This document shows positions 1 to 11,248 of a DNA stretch of 64,000 bases, piece by piece; the stretch's first letter is position 1; every line of letters starts with the position of its first letter. The stretch is from Trichostrongylus colubriformis (lineage: Eukaryota; Nematoda; Chromadorea; Rhabditida; Trichostrongylidae), in NCBI GenBank assembly GCA_963978905.1, contig OZ022261.1:7627992-7691991 (forward strand), written 5' to 3'. The translations under genes and the position numbers were made by a program. The notes under the pieces were generated by a model. It did not search any database. It was given only the letters and a program-made list of their open reading frames with translations, and was not told the origin of the DNA.

Positions 1-17
1 TCTCAGGGCGAGTAGGT

Positions 18-374
18 ATTTAAATAACTGCACAGGCGGCACCTTTATCGCAGCTGCGCGGTGCACCCACACGGTGTTGTGCCTGCTTGAACACCGAACC
101 ACGCCCACCCAACCAAATCATACTTAGCCCTAGACGAGCAAATTTCCAACGTAGCGTTCACGTGGATAAGGAAACTTGCCATGAGAGAACATAATTTGAT
201 GAAACAGCCGTTTCGATGATGAAAGCAGCTTCCACATTGAAAATTGTTCATCTAAGGCCAGGTGTGATTTTGTTGGGTGTTCGTGGCTCCGTTGTGTTCA
301 AGCAGGCACAACACCGTGCGGGTGCACCGCGCAGCCGCGACAAAGATGCATTTGAGCAGTTATCTAAGGATCTA
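18..374. repeat. Foldback MITE, about 350 bp
   Basis: The two halves are inverted copies of each other. The left arm (about 18-150) contains GCGCGGTGCACCC and GGTGTTGTGCCTGCTTGAAC, and the right arm (about 240-374) carries the reverse complement of both at similar spacing. The arms are over 100 bp long and roughly 85% alike by eye, with a loop of about 90 bp. Three open frames of 68-95 codons cross it but look like chance products. No transposase is seen and the target duplication is unclear. Confidence 0.7.
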
Positions 375-491
375 CTTTCACCAAGAAAAGGAACCAGCAA
401 TCTAATTATCGCGTGGTGTCTTATGGTTGAAGTACTAGGCTCTTCCCTGGTTTCCTGAGGCTTACCAAGTGGCATTTTCTGTTGTGTTGTA

Positions 492-1263
492 TTAGGTTTT
501 ACTAAAAGTTTTGTAGGATTTCTTTTCATAAACACTAATAACTCTTTTCTACCTCGAAGCGGATCTAAGTGGTTCAGGAATATGGTAGAACGTTATCTAA
601 GCTCTCCAGCAAAGTATATATTGACCCGCCAGATTCCGTGGAGACAGCTACAATGCCCGTAGTCGATACCTACCAAACACTCGGTGTCATCAAATATGAG
701 TGGTCTCGCGGCACCAAAGTGACGGAAGCTTGCGTCTCCATCAACGCTGCATGGGCAAAGGAAGTGTTAGTTACGACACCGAGGTGCTGTACAAGGCGAG
801 GCAGTCACCGCTGCCGAACACACCATCAGCTACAGCAGCTCGCTGTCGCTCTCTAAGAAAAGCGCCGAAAAGGTCCGCGGCCACCGTCCTTCATAAGGCA
901 CCCGCTCTCATGTCGCGAAGAGTACCCAGGCAAGCTACAGGTGCTGGGCTGGGATGTCCTACCCCACCCGCCATACTCTCCACACATTGTCCCTTCTGAC
1001 TATCGCTTTTCTCTCCTTCTGAAATCCTTCCTGGCCAAGAGAAAAGTCGTTGATTATGACTTGCTTGCAAAGGCGATCGCTAACTTCTTCATCTCTGAGA
1101 ACCCTTAGTTCTGAGAGGAGGGAATCAAGGTCTACGTATGTGGTGGCAGAGTGTTGTTGATAACAGTGGTAAATGCGATGATGCCTATTTCTCGTTTGTT
1201 GGAAGAAATAATAATAATAAATTATGGTCGAAAAAAACCTACAGGACTTTTGGTACAACCTAA
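492..1263 (+). mobile_element. Decayed mariner element with both terminal repeats
   Basis: It starts TTAGGTTTTACTAAAAGT and ends with the inverted, diverged counterpart ACTTTTGGTACAACCTAA, flanked by TA at 490-491 and 1264-1265. On the + strand the interior keeps scattered transposase C-terminal pieces in several frames, including a CPTPPAIL-like remnant of the PHPPYSPDL motif and VPSDYRF, which would hold the third catalytic Asp. Frames are broken repeatedly and the N-terminal helix-turn-helix half is mostly missing, so this 772-bp copy is dead. It is not the same subfamily as the intact copy at 2964-4248. Confidence 0.75.
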
Positions 1264-2586
1264 TACTTAGGTTGCATTTTTTGAGTCGGCGCTCAATGAT
1301 AACTGTTCTGTGTTCTGTTCAAACTATGGTTTTCTACGCTTGCTCCAAACCAGCGTAATGAACATAAACATAAATATAAACGATTACCGTTTTGCTGTTT
1401 TTTATGTTGAGATTGAAAAAATCCACGTTGCTTCTGTGAAGTGACGACATCTGCACCATTAATATCAATATTAATGCTGTTGTAGGGCATTTTGATGCCA
1501 TTTCACCCAAGGATGTCGGCACCTGAACACTGAATGTGTATATTTTTTTTGTGACGACGTATCTGTCTGCACAACGCTGTAATATTAGGTTCCATGCGAA
1601 ATCCAGGAACTTTCTAGAAGTACAATCAAATTGCGTGCATGGATGTAAAAGAATAATTGTAATGATGGGCTAGCTGGTCCTTTTTTTCACGCGTCTGCAA
1701 AGCAAGTTTCACAAGCTCTACAACTGATGTAAATTTCGATTTAGTCCACCAAGCATGAAAAGCCTAAAGCGTCCATTTTCGCATATCTAACAGGTAACGT
1801 AGAATATGAACGTGAATTTGTGAGTGATGAGAGGATCAATTGAGCGCTCCGATTCTTCTATGAGCAGTGGCCCAGTCCGCATTTACATAAGGTGTACCTT
1901 ACCGCGGCATGAAGGTATGTCGTAAGGATGTAGAGGATATGTGGACTGCATAGAGCCCACTTTCTCAAATAGTCGACGCACATCTTCAGCTTCGTCGTCA
2001 GGGCGGCTACAGCGACTTTGTGGCAAAAGAAGCTTGCTATAAGCTCGTCCAAACACGTATTTCCGGGTGTCATCTTGAAGTCAGGCTAGAAAAGCCTTAC
2101 CCAGTATTTCAACGGTCCTCCTTGGTTATTCACTCTTTTGTACGTGTTTCAGCATCCTCAAGGTCTTTACTGAGCGCGATTTCTCTGGGCACTATCCTAT
2201 AGGGCGAATTCGAAGGCTAGTTTTTTGGGCACTCTGTGAAAAAGGGAGTCAAGAATGAACCTATTTTTCAAAGGTATCTCTTTAAGTTCCCGACGACCCG
2301 ATACGTGTTTGCTCGGGTCAAAGTCCTTTGTATCGTAGCGCATTCAAACGACACTGAGAACACTTGAGCTGGAAGACGGGCGATTCTGTTGTCAGCCCGC
2401 GTCGCGTTCGACACATTACGTGACGGAGAGCGCGGAAATTTTCAAGTCGCACTCGTGAGAGGTCCATGAAACTCAGTCGGAAGTCTAGGTGACACCCTTC
2501 TTCGCTTCCAATGACAGGTATACTTGAGATGATAGGAAAGACATAGACTGATAGTCGAAAAGTGTAATCGAGGTCGATAACCACCT
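1264..2586. other. Unassigned stretch
   Basis: No gene, RNA or repeat with definable ends was recognised. Open frames here are short (88 codons at most), lack homology that I recognise and are not bounded by convincing splice sites. The sequence may contain old repeat debris. Confidence 0.4.
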
Positions 2587-2818
2587 GGGTGTGTACCCTT
2601 ACGTTAGAATTTCACATCGTGGCATGTCGCAAGCGGAGCAGTGCGGACGATCTGTAGGCGCCATGTCTCGAAGCGATTACAAGTCAACTGCGTATCGCGG
2701 CCCTAGCATTAACGTGTAATCGTTCTGGGACCCAACTACCGCGGCGCGCATAGCTCGCACACACTGCGTCGCACGCCGCTCGTCGTCGTGCGAAATCCTG
2801 GCGTAAGGGTACACACCC
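2587..2818. repeat. MITE family B (GGGTGTGTACCCTTA ends)
   Basis: A 232-bp foldback element that starts GGGTGTGTACCCTTACG and ends CGTAAGGGTACACACCC. The flanks are TAACCACCT on the left and TAATCACCT on the right, an imperfect 9-bp target duplication (8 of 9 match). The subterminal part is also inverted (ATTTCACATCGTGGCATG against GTCGTGCGAAATCC). The copy at 29261-29497 has a perfect 9-bp duplication. Shorter or more diverged relatives lie near 14408, 19395, 45545, 54044 and 63160. It has no coding capacity. Confidence 0.8.
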
Positions 2819-2963
2819 TAATCACCTCAGTGATCAGTACAACAGGATGGAAAAGTCACACAACTCACAAATGCATCCCCACCCAGCTTTGCTGCGATGC
2901 GAGATATGAATTTCGTGACAAACAGATGGACACACACACAGACAGACTGACAAACGGATTATA

Positions 2964-4248
2964 TTAGGCTGTCGCGAAATAAATGACGCGGTTCGACGGC
3001 AATTTTTGAGAGAATATAACTTTCTTCATTCACAACTTTATTTATCAAAATAAAAACCGTTAGAGTCTACACACTGTTGCCAACGAGAAGGAAGAGATTC
3101 GATACCATTAGAATAAAATTTAGCATCACAGGAATCAATAATTCGAAGGAAGGCAGATTCTACTTCAGCTGCAGTATCATAAAAATTATTGCGAAGGTTT
3201 GCATCGAGAGCTTTGAAAAAGTGATAATCTGTGGGGGAAAGGTCTGGGGAATATGGGGGATGAGGCAGAACCTCGATCCCTAACTGAGTCAATTTTTGCC
3301 GGGTGGTGTATGAAGTATGGGGCCTCGCGTTATCCTGCAACAGGACAACGCCCTTTCTGTTCACCGCTGCCGGCCAGAATTTTTGCAACTTCTCTTGCAT
3401 CAGCTCCAGAGCACGGCAGTAGGAGTCTGACGTGACCGTTTGGCCGGGTTGCAAGAAGCTATAATGAATTAGACCCTTGCTACACCACCACACAGTAAGA
3501 AGAATCTTCTGCGGGTGTAGATCGGGTTTCGGGAAGGTGGGGGCAGGGGAAAACCTATCAACCCAGACGTATCCCCTCTTACGATTGTCATACAGAAGCC
3601 ACTTTTCATCCACGGTTATGAGGCGGTTGAGGAAAGGCTCATTTTTGCACCGAACTAACAGATTGTTACAAACGTCAAAAAGGGCGAGCTGCTGAGCCGG
3701 GGTCAGATCATGGGGGATCCATTTTTCCATCTTCTTCACTTTGCCGATGTCCGCAAGATGGCGCGCCACTGTTGAGTGATGTACCCCCAGATCCGCTGCT
3801 AACGCCCGTGTAGTTGTCTTGGGGTTAGCTTCAACGGCTGCTTTTAAAACTTCGTCACCGATGGATGAATGCCGACCTCGACCCGGCTCATCTTCGAGAC
3901 TCTCATCGCCTGAAGCAAACCTTTTGAACCAACGTAGCACAGTGCTTTTCGAAGTCGACTCCGGTCCCCATGCTTTCACTATGTTCCTGGTTGCTTCGCC
4001 TCCAGAGTGGCCGAGTTTGAATTCATGCAGCATGATAGCTCGAAGAAGGCGGTTTTCCATAATTGACCTTAGGGTCTATAAAAAAGTTAGTAATTGAGAC
4101 TGCCCTGAAGTGAACTGCAAAAATGAAAGCGCAAACCTTGCTCTTCCAAACGCAGTATTGCATGTTTCCTAAAATCCATTGAGAAGTCATATATTGCTCA
4201 TGAAACCGGGAATACCCACACCGCGTCATTTATTTTGCGACAGCCTAA
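2964..4248 (-). mobile_element. Complete mariner transposon, bandit/Hsmar1-like
   Basis: A 1,285-bp element with 28-bp terminal inverted repeats (TTAGGCTGTCGCGAAATAAA... at 2964-2991 and its complement at 4221-4248, one mismatch at 4236), flanked by TA at 2962-2963 and 4249-4250. It encodes one uninterrupted transposase on the - strand. The size and the Hsmar1-like protein agree with what I recall of 'bandit' from the dog hookworm; that identity was not checked by alignment. Nothing in the ends or the frame prevents activity. A 572-bp internally deleted daughter lies at 48589-49160. Confidence 0.95.
3038..4060 (-). CDS. Mariner transposase, intact, 340 aa
   Basis: This is a DD34D transposase that would cut and paste the element at 2964-4248. 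The start at 4060 gives MENRLLRAIMLHEFKLG, the usual beginning of the first helix-turn-helix. A second helix-turn-helix lies at about residues 66-104 (TTTRALAADLGVHHSTVARH). The linker WIPHDL at 114-119 matches the family WVPHEL motif. Catalytic residues are D151 (TVDEKW), D243 (LLQDNARPH) and D278 (SPDLSPTDYH), with 34 residues between the last two as the class requires. The C terminus ends SNGFYFDK. Length and motif order match Hsmar1-type transposases, and I see no stop or frameshift. All three acidic residues are present, so the enzyme could be active, unlike many genomic copies. Confidence 0.95.
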   Translation of the reverse strand: MENRLLRAIMLHEFKLGHSGGEATRNIVKAWGPESTSKSTVLRWFKRFASGDESLEDEPGRGRHSSIGDEVLKAAVEANPKTTTRALAADLGVHHSTVARHLADIGKVKKMEKWIPHDLTPAQQLALFDVCNNLLVRCKNEPFLNRLITVDEKWLLYDNRKRGYVWVDRFSPAPTFPKPDLHPQKILLTVWWCSKGLIHYSFLQPGQTVTSDSYCRALELMQEKLQKFWPAAVNRKGVVLLQDNARPHTSYTTRQKLTQLGIEVLPHPPYSPDLSPTDYHFFKALDANLRNNFYDTAAEVESAFLRIIDSCDAKFYSNGIESLPSRWQQCVDSNGFYFDK

Positions 4249-5486
4249 TATATAGTGGATTCTCTCCATAAAACTACAGAACACCTAATTTGAAGTCGCT
4301 CTGACATACATTAGATTGTACAATAGAAGTATATCCAAAAGTTATTCAGTAATTTGTGATTCAAACGTGTTTACATAGCATATTTTGAATTAGTTGTCCA
4401 ACAAACTCCTTTCTTAACAAGGAGCATAAAAGTTTAAGAGCTGTGGAGTCTAACACCTTCAGAAAATTTGAGAACCTAATGTGCTCCACGACGCAATACA
4501 AACAAGAAGAAAGCAGTGAGCTAAATTCCACAAATGTAACGTTAATCTTGTAGTAAAAGTACTGAAAACGTTCGAGTTCGTAGAAGTGTCCAGTCGAATG
4601 GTTGCTGTCACAAATCGTCGGAACGACAAGTTTCCGTTGTTTAATACGGAACAATCCCAGCATATTGTGTCGTAGAACACCTGAACAAGCATTGTAGGGA
4701 TGCCTTAACTATTCGTTTGACATTCCAATCGCGTGAAAAAACGACACACCTGTGTGATCTCTTGCCATGGATCAAAGTGAAGTCAGCAACCATTCCATTT
4801 TCTCCGAACGTGTGCGATGACTGTAAAATGGAGATGACTGTAAAAATGATGCCAAAAGACGTGAACCTCGTATTATCTTGTAAAGAAAAAACCTGATCCG
4901 ATCTACTGAGACAGTAAGGGTTTTTATGTCAATAGGGCTGCCGAAATAAAAATTTGACTATCACGATGAAGTTGCAGGGCGTGCAACTTATTAATGCAGT
5001 GTTTCAAATGTAATAAATTTTATCTGGTTTATTTGAATATCGACCCGATCATATCCTTTCGAAGCAGATTTTCACCTTTTTAGGGAGCCGTTGCGGCTAG
5101 GAAGCAACCTGTATCATTGGGCTCTTCAAGACTTTCTGAATCATTTCGAATTGGTCGCTCGTATACTTTCTGAGAGATTTTGGATTTTCACTGAGAATAC
5201 TCATTCGCCTGGCATCCGCTTTCACAGTTCCGATTCAGTCAGCCCATCTTTTTGTGCCTATTACATTAGTTCTCCTAGAACCTTCCAAATTCTTATTTTT
5301 CACCGCTCGGGGTATCCAGATGCAGGCATACAACAAGGATTCATTTTGCAGTAGGCGTAACCACTGTTTTCCCACTAACAGTGCATTGCTAAAACAGTTG
5401 TGATTCCAAAATAGATTTTTCATGTAATCTTTATTTCCATAGTCCTTGAATTGAAATTCTCGAGGGAGGTTCTGGGAGGATAGCCG
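4249..5486. other. Unassigned stretch
   Basis: A/T-rich sequence with no recognisable coding exon, RNA gene or bounded repeat. Open frames reach 100 codons but show no familiar motif. Confidence 0.4.
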
Positions 5487-5750
5487 TAATCGTAGGGGAG
5501 GGGGTCTTTAGTCAGGATTGACCTTCCACGACTCCTGCCTCGCACCTTCTCTAATCACTTCGCACCTCTCCGAATGCGCCCAAGGGATGACCTCGCTTAA
5601 TTGGCCGATCTGACTGTCTTCATCGATTCATCAACTACGTAACTAATCAAGATCTTTATTACATCAGCTGAATGGAATAACTACATTGAATGGAATCTTT
5701 ATGAAGCAGAAAAAACAGATTTTCGAAGCTATATAGAAGTATTAGTAATA

Positions 5751-6494
5751 CAGGGGGTGCCAAAAAAAAAGTAATTTTGTCTCGTCCACTTTCACCCCAC
5801 TTTAGTCGAACTACAGCAAATTCTGTTGAGGTATTCACATCCTCAGATTCAAGAGCAGACCTCACTCTATCACTATACTCCGTGGCAGCCTTCTGCACGA
5901 GCAGGAACGGGAGCGAGGAAATAGTGAACAGGATGTGTCACCCCAACTGGGCAAAATCAGAAATTTCGTCGCCCTCGTTCACAACCTTGCTGAGGTCCGT
6001 TCACTCCGGGTATCTAAGGGGATTCATACAGGGTGGTGTTCTTTAGGATCCCGTTTTTTCCGGGTTCCCGGCGCCCTTCGTTTCCAAGAGCCAAAACGTG
6101 CACTTACCACTGAAACCCCTCCGGAGGCGGATTTGGGCCTGAAAATGATACTTCGGATCATAGCAGCCTTGTCCAAGCAGCAGGGGCTCTGTGACTTCCA
6201 TGAACCGAAGGGCCAATCCTTAGGAAGCTTCCTACAGAAGACCTACCATGGAACCCGGCTCCACTGTTTTAAGGGGACCTTGATACCGTGGGTGCTCCGA
6301 AGCCCGACTGCGCCGCTTAAAGGTTCTATATTTTTATGAAAATGAAAGTAGTGAGTCTCAGCTTGTTCCTGCTTTTAGAGGAACATTTCGGGAATATTTT
6401 GCCCCAATACTTTCATTTCTTTCGTTTCCCTATGTTTTGTATAATTGGGAGATGTAAGCCGTGGGCAAAATTACTTTTTTTTTTGGACCCCCTG
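5751..6494. mobile_element. Tc1-like non-autonomous element, 744 bp
   Basis: The ends read CAGGGGGTGCCAAAAAAAAA and, inverted, CAGGGGGTCCAAAAAAAAAA, extending through AGTAATTTTG for about 30 bp. TA lies outside both ends (5749-5750 and 6495-6496). CAG starts, a CCAAAA core and TA duplication are typical of Tc1-like elements. The interior has frames of 79 and 134 codons on opposite strands without transposase motifs, so it is probably a deletion derivative of an unknown autonomous copy. Confidence 0.65.
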
Positions 6495-6504
6495 TATAGC
6501 TGGA

Positions 6505-6720
6505 TGTAGATAGAAAGTATCTTGTTTCTCACAAACGTTTCGAACTCCGAAATCAGAAAAAACAGGAAGCTACCAGAATCACTACTGATTAGTAATACTT
6601 GTTCTCTTTTATTTGGCATCTAGCAAGAGGCCAATGTTGCTCAGTTAGTTCTTTTTCATTTCAGACTCATTGTCCATTTTCACATTATTACTCTGTCTCT
6701 CTTTCTCTCATGAATTCTTA
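6505..6720 (+). repeat. Direct repeat, copy 1
   Basis: This unit of about 215 bp begins GTAGATAGAAAGTATCTTG and ends CATGAATTCTTA. It recurs at 7108-7320 in the same orientation at roughly 80-85% identity by eye. It includes pyrimidine-rich blocks and is non-coding. Confidence 0.65.
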
Positions 6721-7107
6721 TTAACGCACGGGATTTTGAAGTGGAGCCGTGAGCGCACATGCTCGGGGAGCAGTCGAATGCATGATGCTATAGTAGGAAT
6801 CTCTCGAGGGTTCGGAACCTGAGAAAAAGTGAGAGGGAGTGACTTGGGATGGCGTGGCAGCCACGTAAAATGGCTGAGAAGGTCCTAGTATCGTGTAGGG
6901 ACTGAACACAGGCGCGTTAGAACCCATGTAATGTGTGGAATCAGGTGGTTGTGCAGTGCTTATGAACCACGTTTCAGTCGGAATATTGTCCACCGAGAAT
7001 GTGGACCCGTAAAAAGAGAAAAGGTGTCAAAGAAAAGTGCGAGAGGACATGCCCTGCTTTTAGGCGATTGCAAATCGCCATTGCGTACAGAATCTTTGCT
7101 CGCTTAG

Positions 7108-7320
7108 TACGTAGATAGAAAGTAACTTGTTTCTCACGAACGTTTTTGGACTCGAAGATCAGAAAATCAGAAAACTACCAGAGTATTCCTCGTAATACAA
7201 ACTTGTTCCCTTTTATATGGCTTTTAGGAAGAGGGTTGCTCATTTAGTCCTTTCTCATTTCAGACTCATTGCTCTCTTTTTCTCATTTTAACTCTGGCTC
7301 TCTTTCATTCATGAATTCTT
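7108..7320 (+). repeat. Direct repeat, copy 2
   Basis: Second copy of the unit at 6505-6720, beginning GTAGATAGAAAGTAACTTG and ending CATGAATTCTTA, about 600 bp downstream of the first and inside the same inverted-end element. Confidence 0.65.
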
Positions 7321-7834
7321 ACAATTCTGCGAATCTGTCTTTATCCCAGCTTGATTCCACGCTTCCTATTCCTTGCGCTGTAGATCTTGACGTAAGCGAA
7401 GGCAATTAGGAAGGTCATCCCTTGGGCGCATTCGGAGAGGTGCGAAGCAATTAGGGAAGGTGCGAGGCAGGAGTCGTGGGAGGTCAATCCTGACTAAAGA
7501 CCCACACCCTAATCGTAGTAGTCAGTGCAGCACATAAATGCAATCACATAGACGCGAGTCAGGTCTCTACACAGGGCTTCAACACATTTCAATGCCTAGA
7601 AATTCTTGATGGCTAGTTTTGTGCATGGCGCATTCCGTTACAAGTGGTCCGTTGGATCCAAAATTATAAGTGGTCTAAACGTCCAAACGCCCAACTGTAT
7701 ATTGACTGATAGCAGAGCATAAAATTTGTGAGCCCTGATGTAACACAAGCGTTCTTTTTGCCCTGCATGAATTTTCCCTGAATTATGCCGATAACACTGC
7801 TCAGGGGACCCTGCGGCAGCGCGGGCTTAGAGAA

Positions 7835-8178
7835 ATCGCCCACGGAAAATGGGTTTCTTTGCTACCCATATATTTATGTTGCGTTTGCCTAATAAGGGCA
7901 GCATGCAAAGTTTCACGCGAAAAATTGAGAATTCGGCTAGATACAGCTCCCCACTTTCTCGGCCGGGTGCGCGAGGTCTCCGAGTGAAAACCCCATTCTG
8001 TCCTCGCTTGGGAACGGAGAGCTTGCTCGAAGGCCCCGCCCACTCAGCCGAGACTTTGTTGTGCTGCATCATAGCCAGATTCACAATTTTTTGCGTAAAA
8101 CGTTGCATGCGGTCCACTTCAGACAAATACAACATAAATATATGGGTAACAGAAAAACTCTTTTTCCGTGAACGAAAA
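7835..8178. repeat. MITE family C (CCACGG...TACCCATATATTTATG ends)
   Basis: A foldback element. The left arm has CTACCCATATATTTATGTTG followed by TTGCCTAATAAGGGC, and the right arm has the complement ending ATATATGGGTAACAGAAAAA. The subterminal GCATGCAAAGTTTCACGCG and a G/C-rich centre with GGCCGGGTGCG/CGGCCGAG-type motifs also pair across the centre. A second long copy is at 20838-21255 and partial ones are at 10340-10420 and 18228-18300. It is non-coding; the 138-143 codon frames across it are palindrome artefacts. Confidence 0.7.
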
Positions 8179-10339
8179 ATAAATTTGTCTTCCTTTTGCT
8201 CAGATAGAGTAACGGTTGGTGAACAGCAATTCCGTGGTTTGCGGATATCGCAACCCATTTTCTAAAAATTGTAAGGGAAAATTGAATTTGTCTCCCTTTT
8301 TTCTTTTCCTATCTACTCTAAGTTTTTGACAAATATTAAATATTTACTGTAAGCCTGAGACTCAATCGCTTGAGGAGGGTCCTTACCATTCTCATGAAAT
8401 TGCCTTTTTTAGAAAGTTTGCTCATTGAAAAAGCAGCGTAAAAGTCATTTGATATTTCCTCGTTGTTCCGCAATGACGAGGTAAGAGATTCATGAATTGG
8501 CCGAGGTCATTCAGAAACCATGGTACAGCACAGTCTCGTACAGTTCCCAAAACTGCTGGTGTTCTCACCGGAAAGGAAACCGTCACATGTTGCTTGCTAT
8601 GTAAGGTATACTCGTTAGAGAAGTACTTGTGATTATGAGTACTAAATTTAGTTGAATCCCATTTTTTGAAATTTTCGGTGTTGTGGAATTCAAGTTGTCT
8701 CACTTCCTAAATGTGTGTGCCTTAATGTCTGCTCTTTTAGGCTTTTGGGATTCCATTCACTTCGCCCCTGGAAGATACCGTGAACTCAAAAAAAGATGGT
8801 CGTTACAGGAACTCCTGCAGCTATGGAGTTCCGTTTCTTTGACCTAACCGATACCATTCTTGGGGTTTAGCATACATATTCTGCGGTAGCCTGTATATTC
8901 TAGTTCATTAGCGGCTGATATAAATTCCTCCATTAAGATCAGAACCATAACAAGTTTTCTACACAGTTTTTTCGGTTGTAAACAGACGTCAGCTTCTTCT
9001 GAAGTCCATTTTGAAACTACCTTAAGGTGGACCTCATAACCTTATCCAGAAGGCTGAGGGAGTTTCTATGATCGAACCAACAATGCAATCATTCTAAACT
9101 GCGTTCACCACTGATCACCGGAAATGCCTCCTAGCATAACCAGCTTTTCATTCGGACTCTATTTGTTCAAGCTTCCAATGTTTACTTTGAAGTTGGATGT
9201 CGGCGAGTGGACATTTATCTCATAAGAATGGAAATTTGACGAAGGTATAGGCGCTAATTGTGCCGTTGTGATCAAAGAACGGATAGAAACGGTGAAAGTT
9301 TGAGCACTGGACCCCTTCCCTTGTATAGACGCGCATCGCGTAAGCGTTTCCGCGCCATCTAAACCACTGGAAGGGTTGGGGCAACAGCCAAATTAACTGC
9401 GGCTTTTGCCCCACCCTTCTATCACCTTGCGGCTACCTGCACACCACCAGACTAGGAAGAGCTCAATCGGCTCCTTTTCAAGCAACACACCTTGTCTTTA
9501 TAAACGCAAAGCGTCCGTAAGCGTGAGTCCCCAACACTGAACAACCAAATTACTTCTTCTATGGAATTAGAAATTCAAAAGTTTCCACTGTAGGAAGACA
9601 GTCATGCACAAACAGATGTCATGACTCAATATGTAGGTATCTGAAAATAGTGCGGAATAAACCACAATATTAAAAAATTCAACAGCTATGGAAAGAGGGA
9701 GGAGTAGAAAAAATACTGAGCTTCCTGATCTGAGTTTCAGAAGAGCTCAATGCTTTTGTGACTCACTCAACAGTCTGAGAAGACCAACGTTTAGTGAGAG
9801 AGCGAAGGTTTGTTCTCCCTGGCGGCACACGATCTAGGGAAGGTGCGAATGATCGTGAAATCTTTTGTCATACGCCTTATATGTTACTTATTTTCTCACT
9901 AATCATTCATCGTCACTAATTTTAAGAATGGGTAGGGTGCTTTATTTGAAATATGATAGGAATATCATGATAGACAAAGTGTTTTAATTTTAATATATAT
10001 ACATAGAAACTGACCGTTGTCGGTCTTATAGTGTTTAGCCATGACATCTATGTATGTACAAAGCACAACCTACCCGAGAATTTTTTTTCTCTCCACGTTT
10101 TCCAGGGAATCCCCCTCGGTTCTTCAGGTATGTGTGGATGCTCAAAGAATCCCCTTCCTTCTCTGAAAGGACGTGTCATTGTGCTCAGAGCAGGTGAGCA
10201 AAGCGGAGTTTGAGACACCCTTATTTCTGCTAAATGGTGTGTAGGATTCGTAATTGGTGGCAGAATACAAAAGGCGTTGCGCACGCATCCTCAGTCGTCT
10301 TGGAGGGTTTAGCTTGAGCGTCTCCCACACTGTGATGAT
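8179..10339. other. Unassigned stretch
   Basis: No gene or bounded repeat was recognised in about 2.1 kb. Frames are at most 93 codons and show no familiar motif. There may be a short conserved exon that I cannot see without comparison. Confidence 0.4.
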
Positions 10340-10420
10340 TGAAGGAATCGTCCACGGAAGAATTGAATTCTTCAGTTACCCATATATTATGCTGTATTTG
10401 CCTTGTTTCCCTTGTTAGAA
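10340..10420 (+). repeat. Partial MITE family C
   Basis: Contains AATCGTCCACGGAAGAATTG and GTTACCCATATATTATGCTG followed by GTATTTGCC, the terminal arm of family C. It is cut short next to the element starting at 10433. Only one arm is present. Confidence 0.6.
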
Positions 10421-10432
10421 AACAAGGGAAGG

Positions 10433-11248
10433 TATTTTACTTCCCATGGAACTTTGAAATGAGACCCAGGGGGATCGATAGAGCTTCGAACGCTGATTAT
10501 GACTGTGAAAACCAAAATTGCCAAATGGCATCCTGAAGCGAGTTACGAGGAGTCAAAGTTTCAGGTCCAACTGCGGAAAATTGGGGATGGCCAGGGGGTA
10601 AAGTGATATTTTTTGAAATTTCTTCGACCAAAATTCCTGCAACCTGAACAAGATAACCTACACATACCTGTCACACTTGCCCATCACACTAAACGCACGT
10701 AACAAGCGCCAAATAAGATCATTTGCTGGACAAGGGTCAACGACTTCTCCTCCGTTAAATGGATTGCCAGCCAATAGCCCATCAATTTCTCCGAGATTTG
10801 GTCAAATTCTCGAATCGGCTGAAAACTTGTCCCATGAGATAGTTTGATTCCCTGAACACGAAAATCACACTGGTTTCGCGTGAAAACGTATGGTGCGCGC
10901 ACTATGGGCTCCCAAACATACTATGAAATGGTATTACTCTTTGTTTCAGAAAAACCTTCATAACTTCATTCAGGTAACTGTTTGACAGATTCTGAATACA
11001 GATTTGAGATCAGCATTCAAAAGCGCGTAAGTAGTATGTGTCTCATTGCAAATGGCCATTTCGACAAACCGTCTGATGGCAAAGTGCCTCTCCAATGAGG
11101 TGTCACAGGCAGACTTTGACCCCTCGTAACTCGCTTCAGAATGCCATTTAGCAATTTTGGTTTACACAGTTATAATCAGCGTTCGAAGCTCTATCGATCC
11201 CCCGGGTCTCATTTCAAAGTTCCATGGGAAGTAAAATACCTTCTCTAG
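10433..11248. mobile_element. Inverted-repeat element family E, copy 1
   Basis: An 816-bp element with terminal inverted repeats of at least 120 bp. The left end CAAGGGAAGGTATTTTAC continues through CATGGAACTTTGAAATGAG to GTTACGAGGAGTCAAAG. The right end carries all of this inverted and finishes GTAAAATACCTTCTCTAG. It is related along most of its length to the copy at 49492-50592, which is longer. There is no transposase. A relic of the same family lies within 55880-56285. Confidence 0.75.

Larger units (their letters stand above)
5487..7517. mobile_element. About 2-kb element with long inverted ends
   Basis: The segment near 5490-5600 (GTCTTTAGTCAGGATTGACC and onward to GGGATGACCT) is repeated in inverted orientation at about 7400-7515, over roughly 110-120 bp at about 90% by eye. 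Between the arms lie a nested Tc1-like element (5751-6494) and a direct duplication (6505-6720 against 7108-7320). No transposase is visible. I infer a non-autonomous transposon enlarged by insertion. The outer limits are good to about 10 bp and no target duplication could be fixed. Confidence 0.6.

Noticed and set aside
5935..6339. 134-codon + strand frame
   Set aside because: Lies inside the Tc1-like element, with no transposase or other motif and no splice signals; treated as chance.
7827..8265. Overlapping 138- and 143-codon frames on opposite strands
   Set aside because: Produced by the palindromic structure of MITE family C; the two proteins are near copies of each other.
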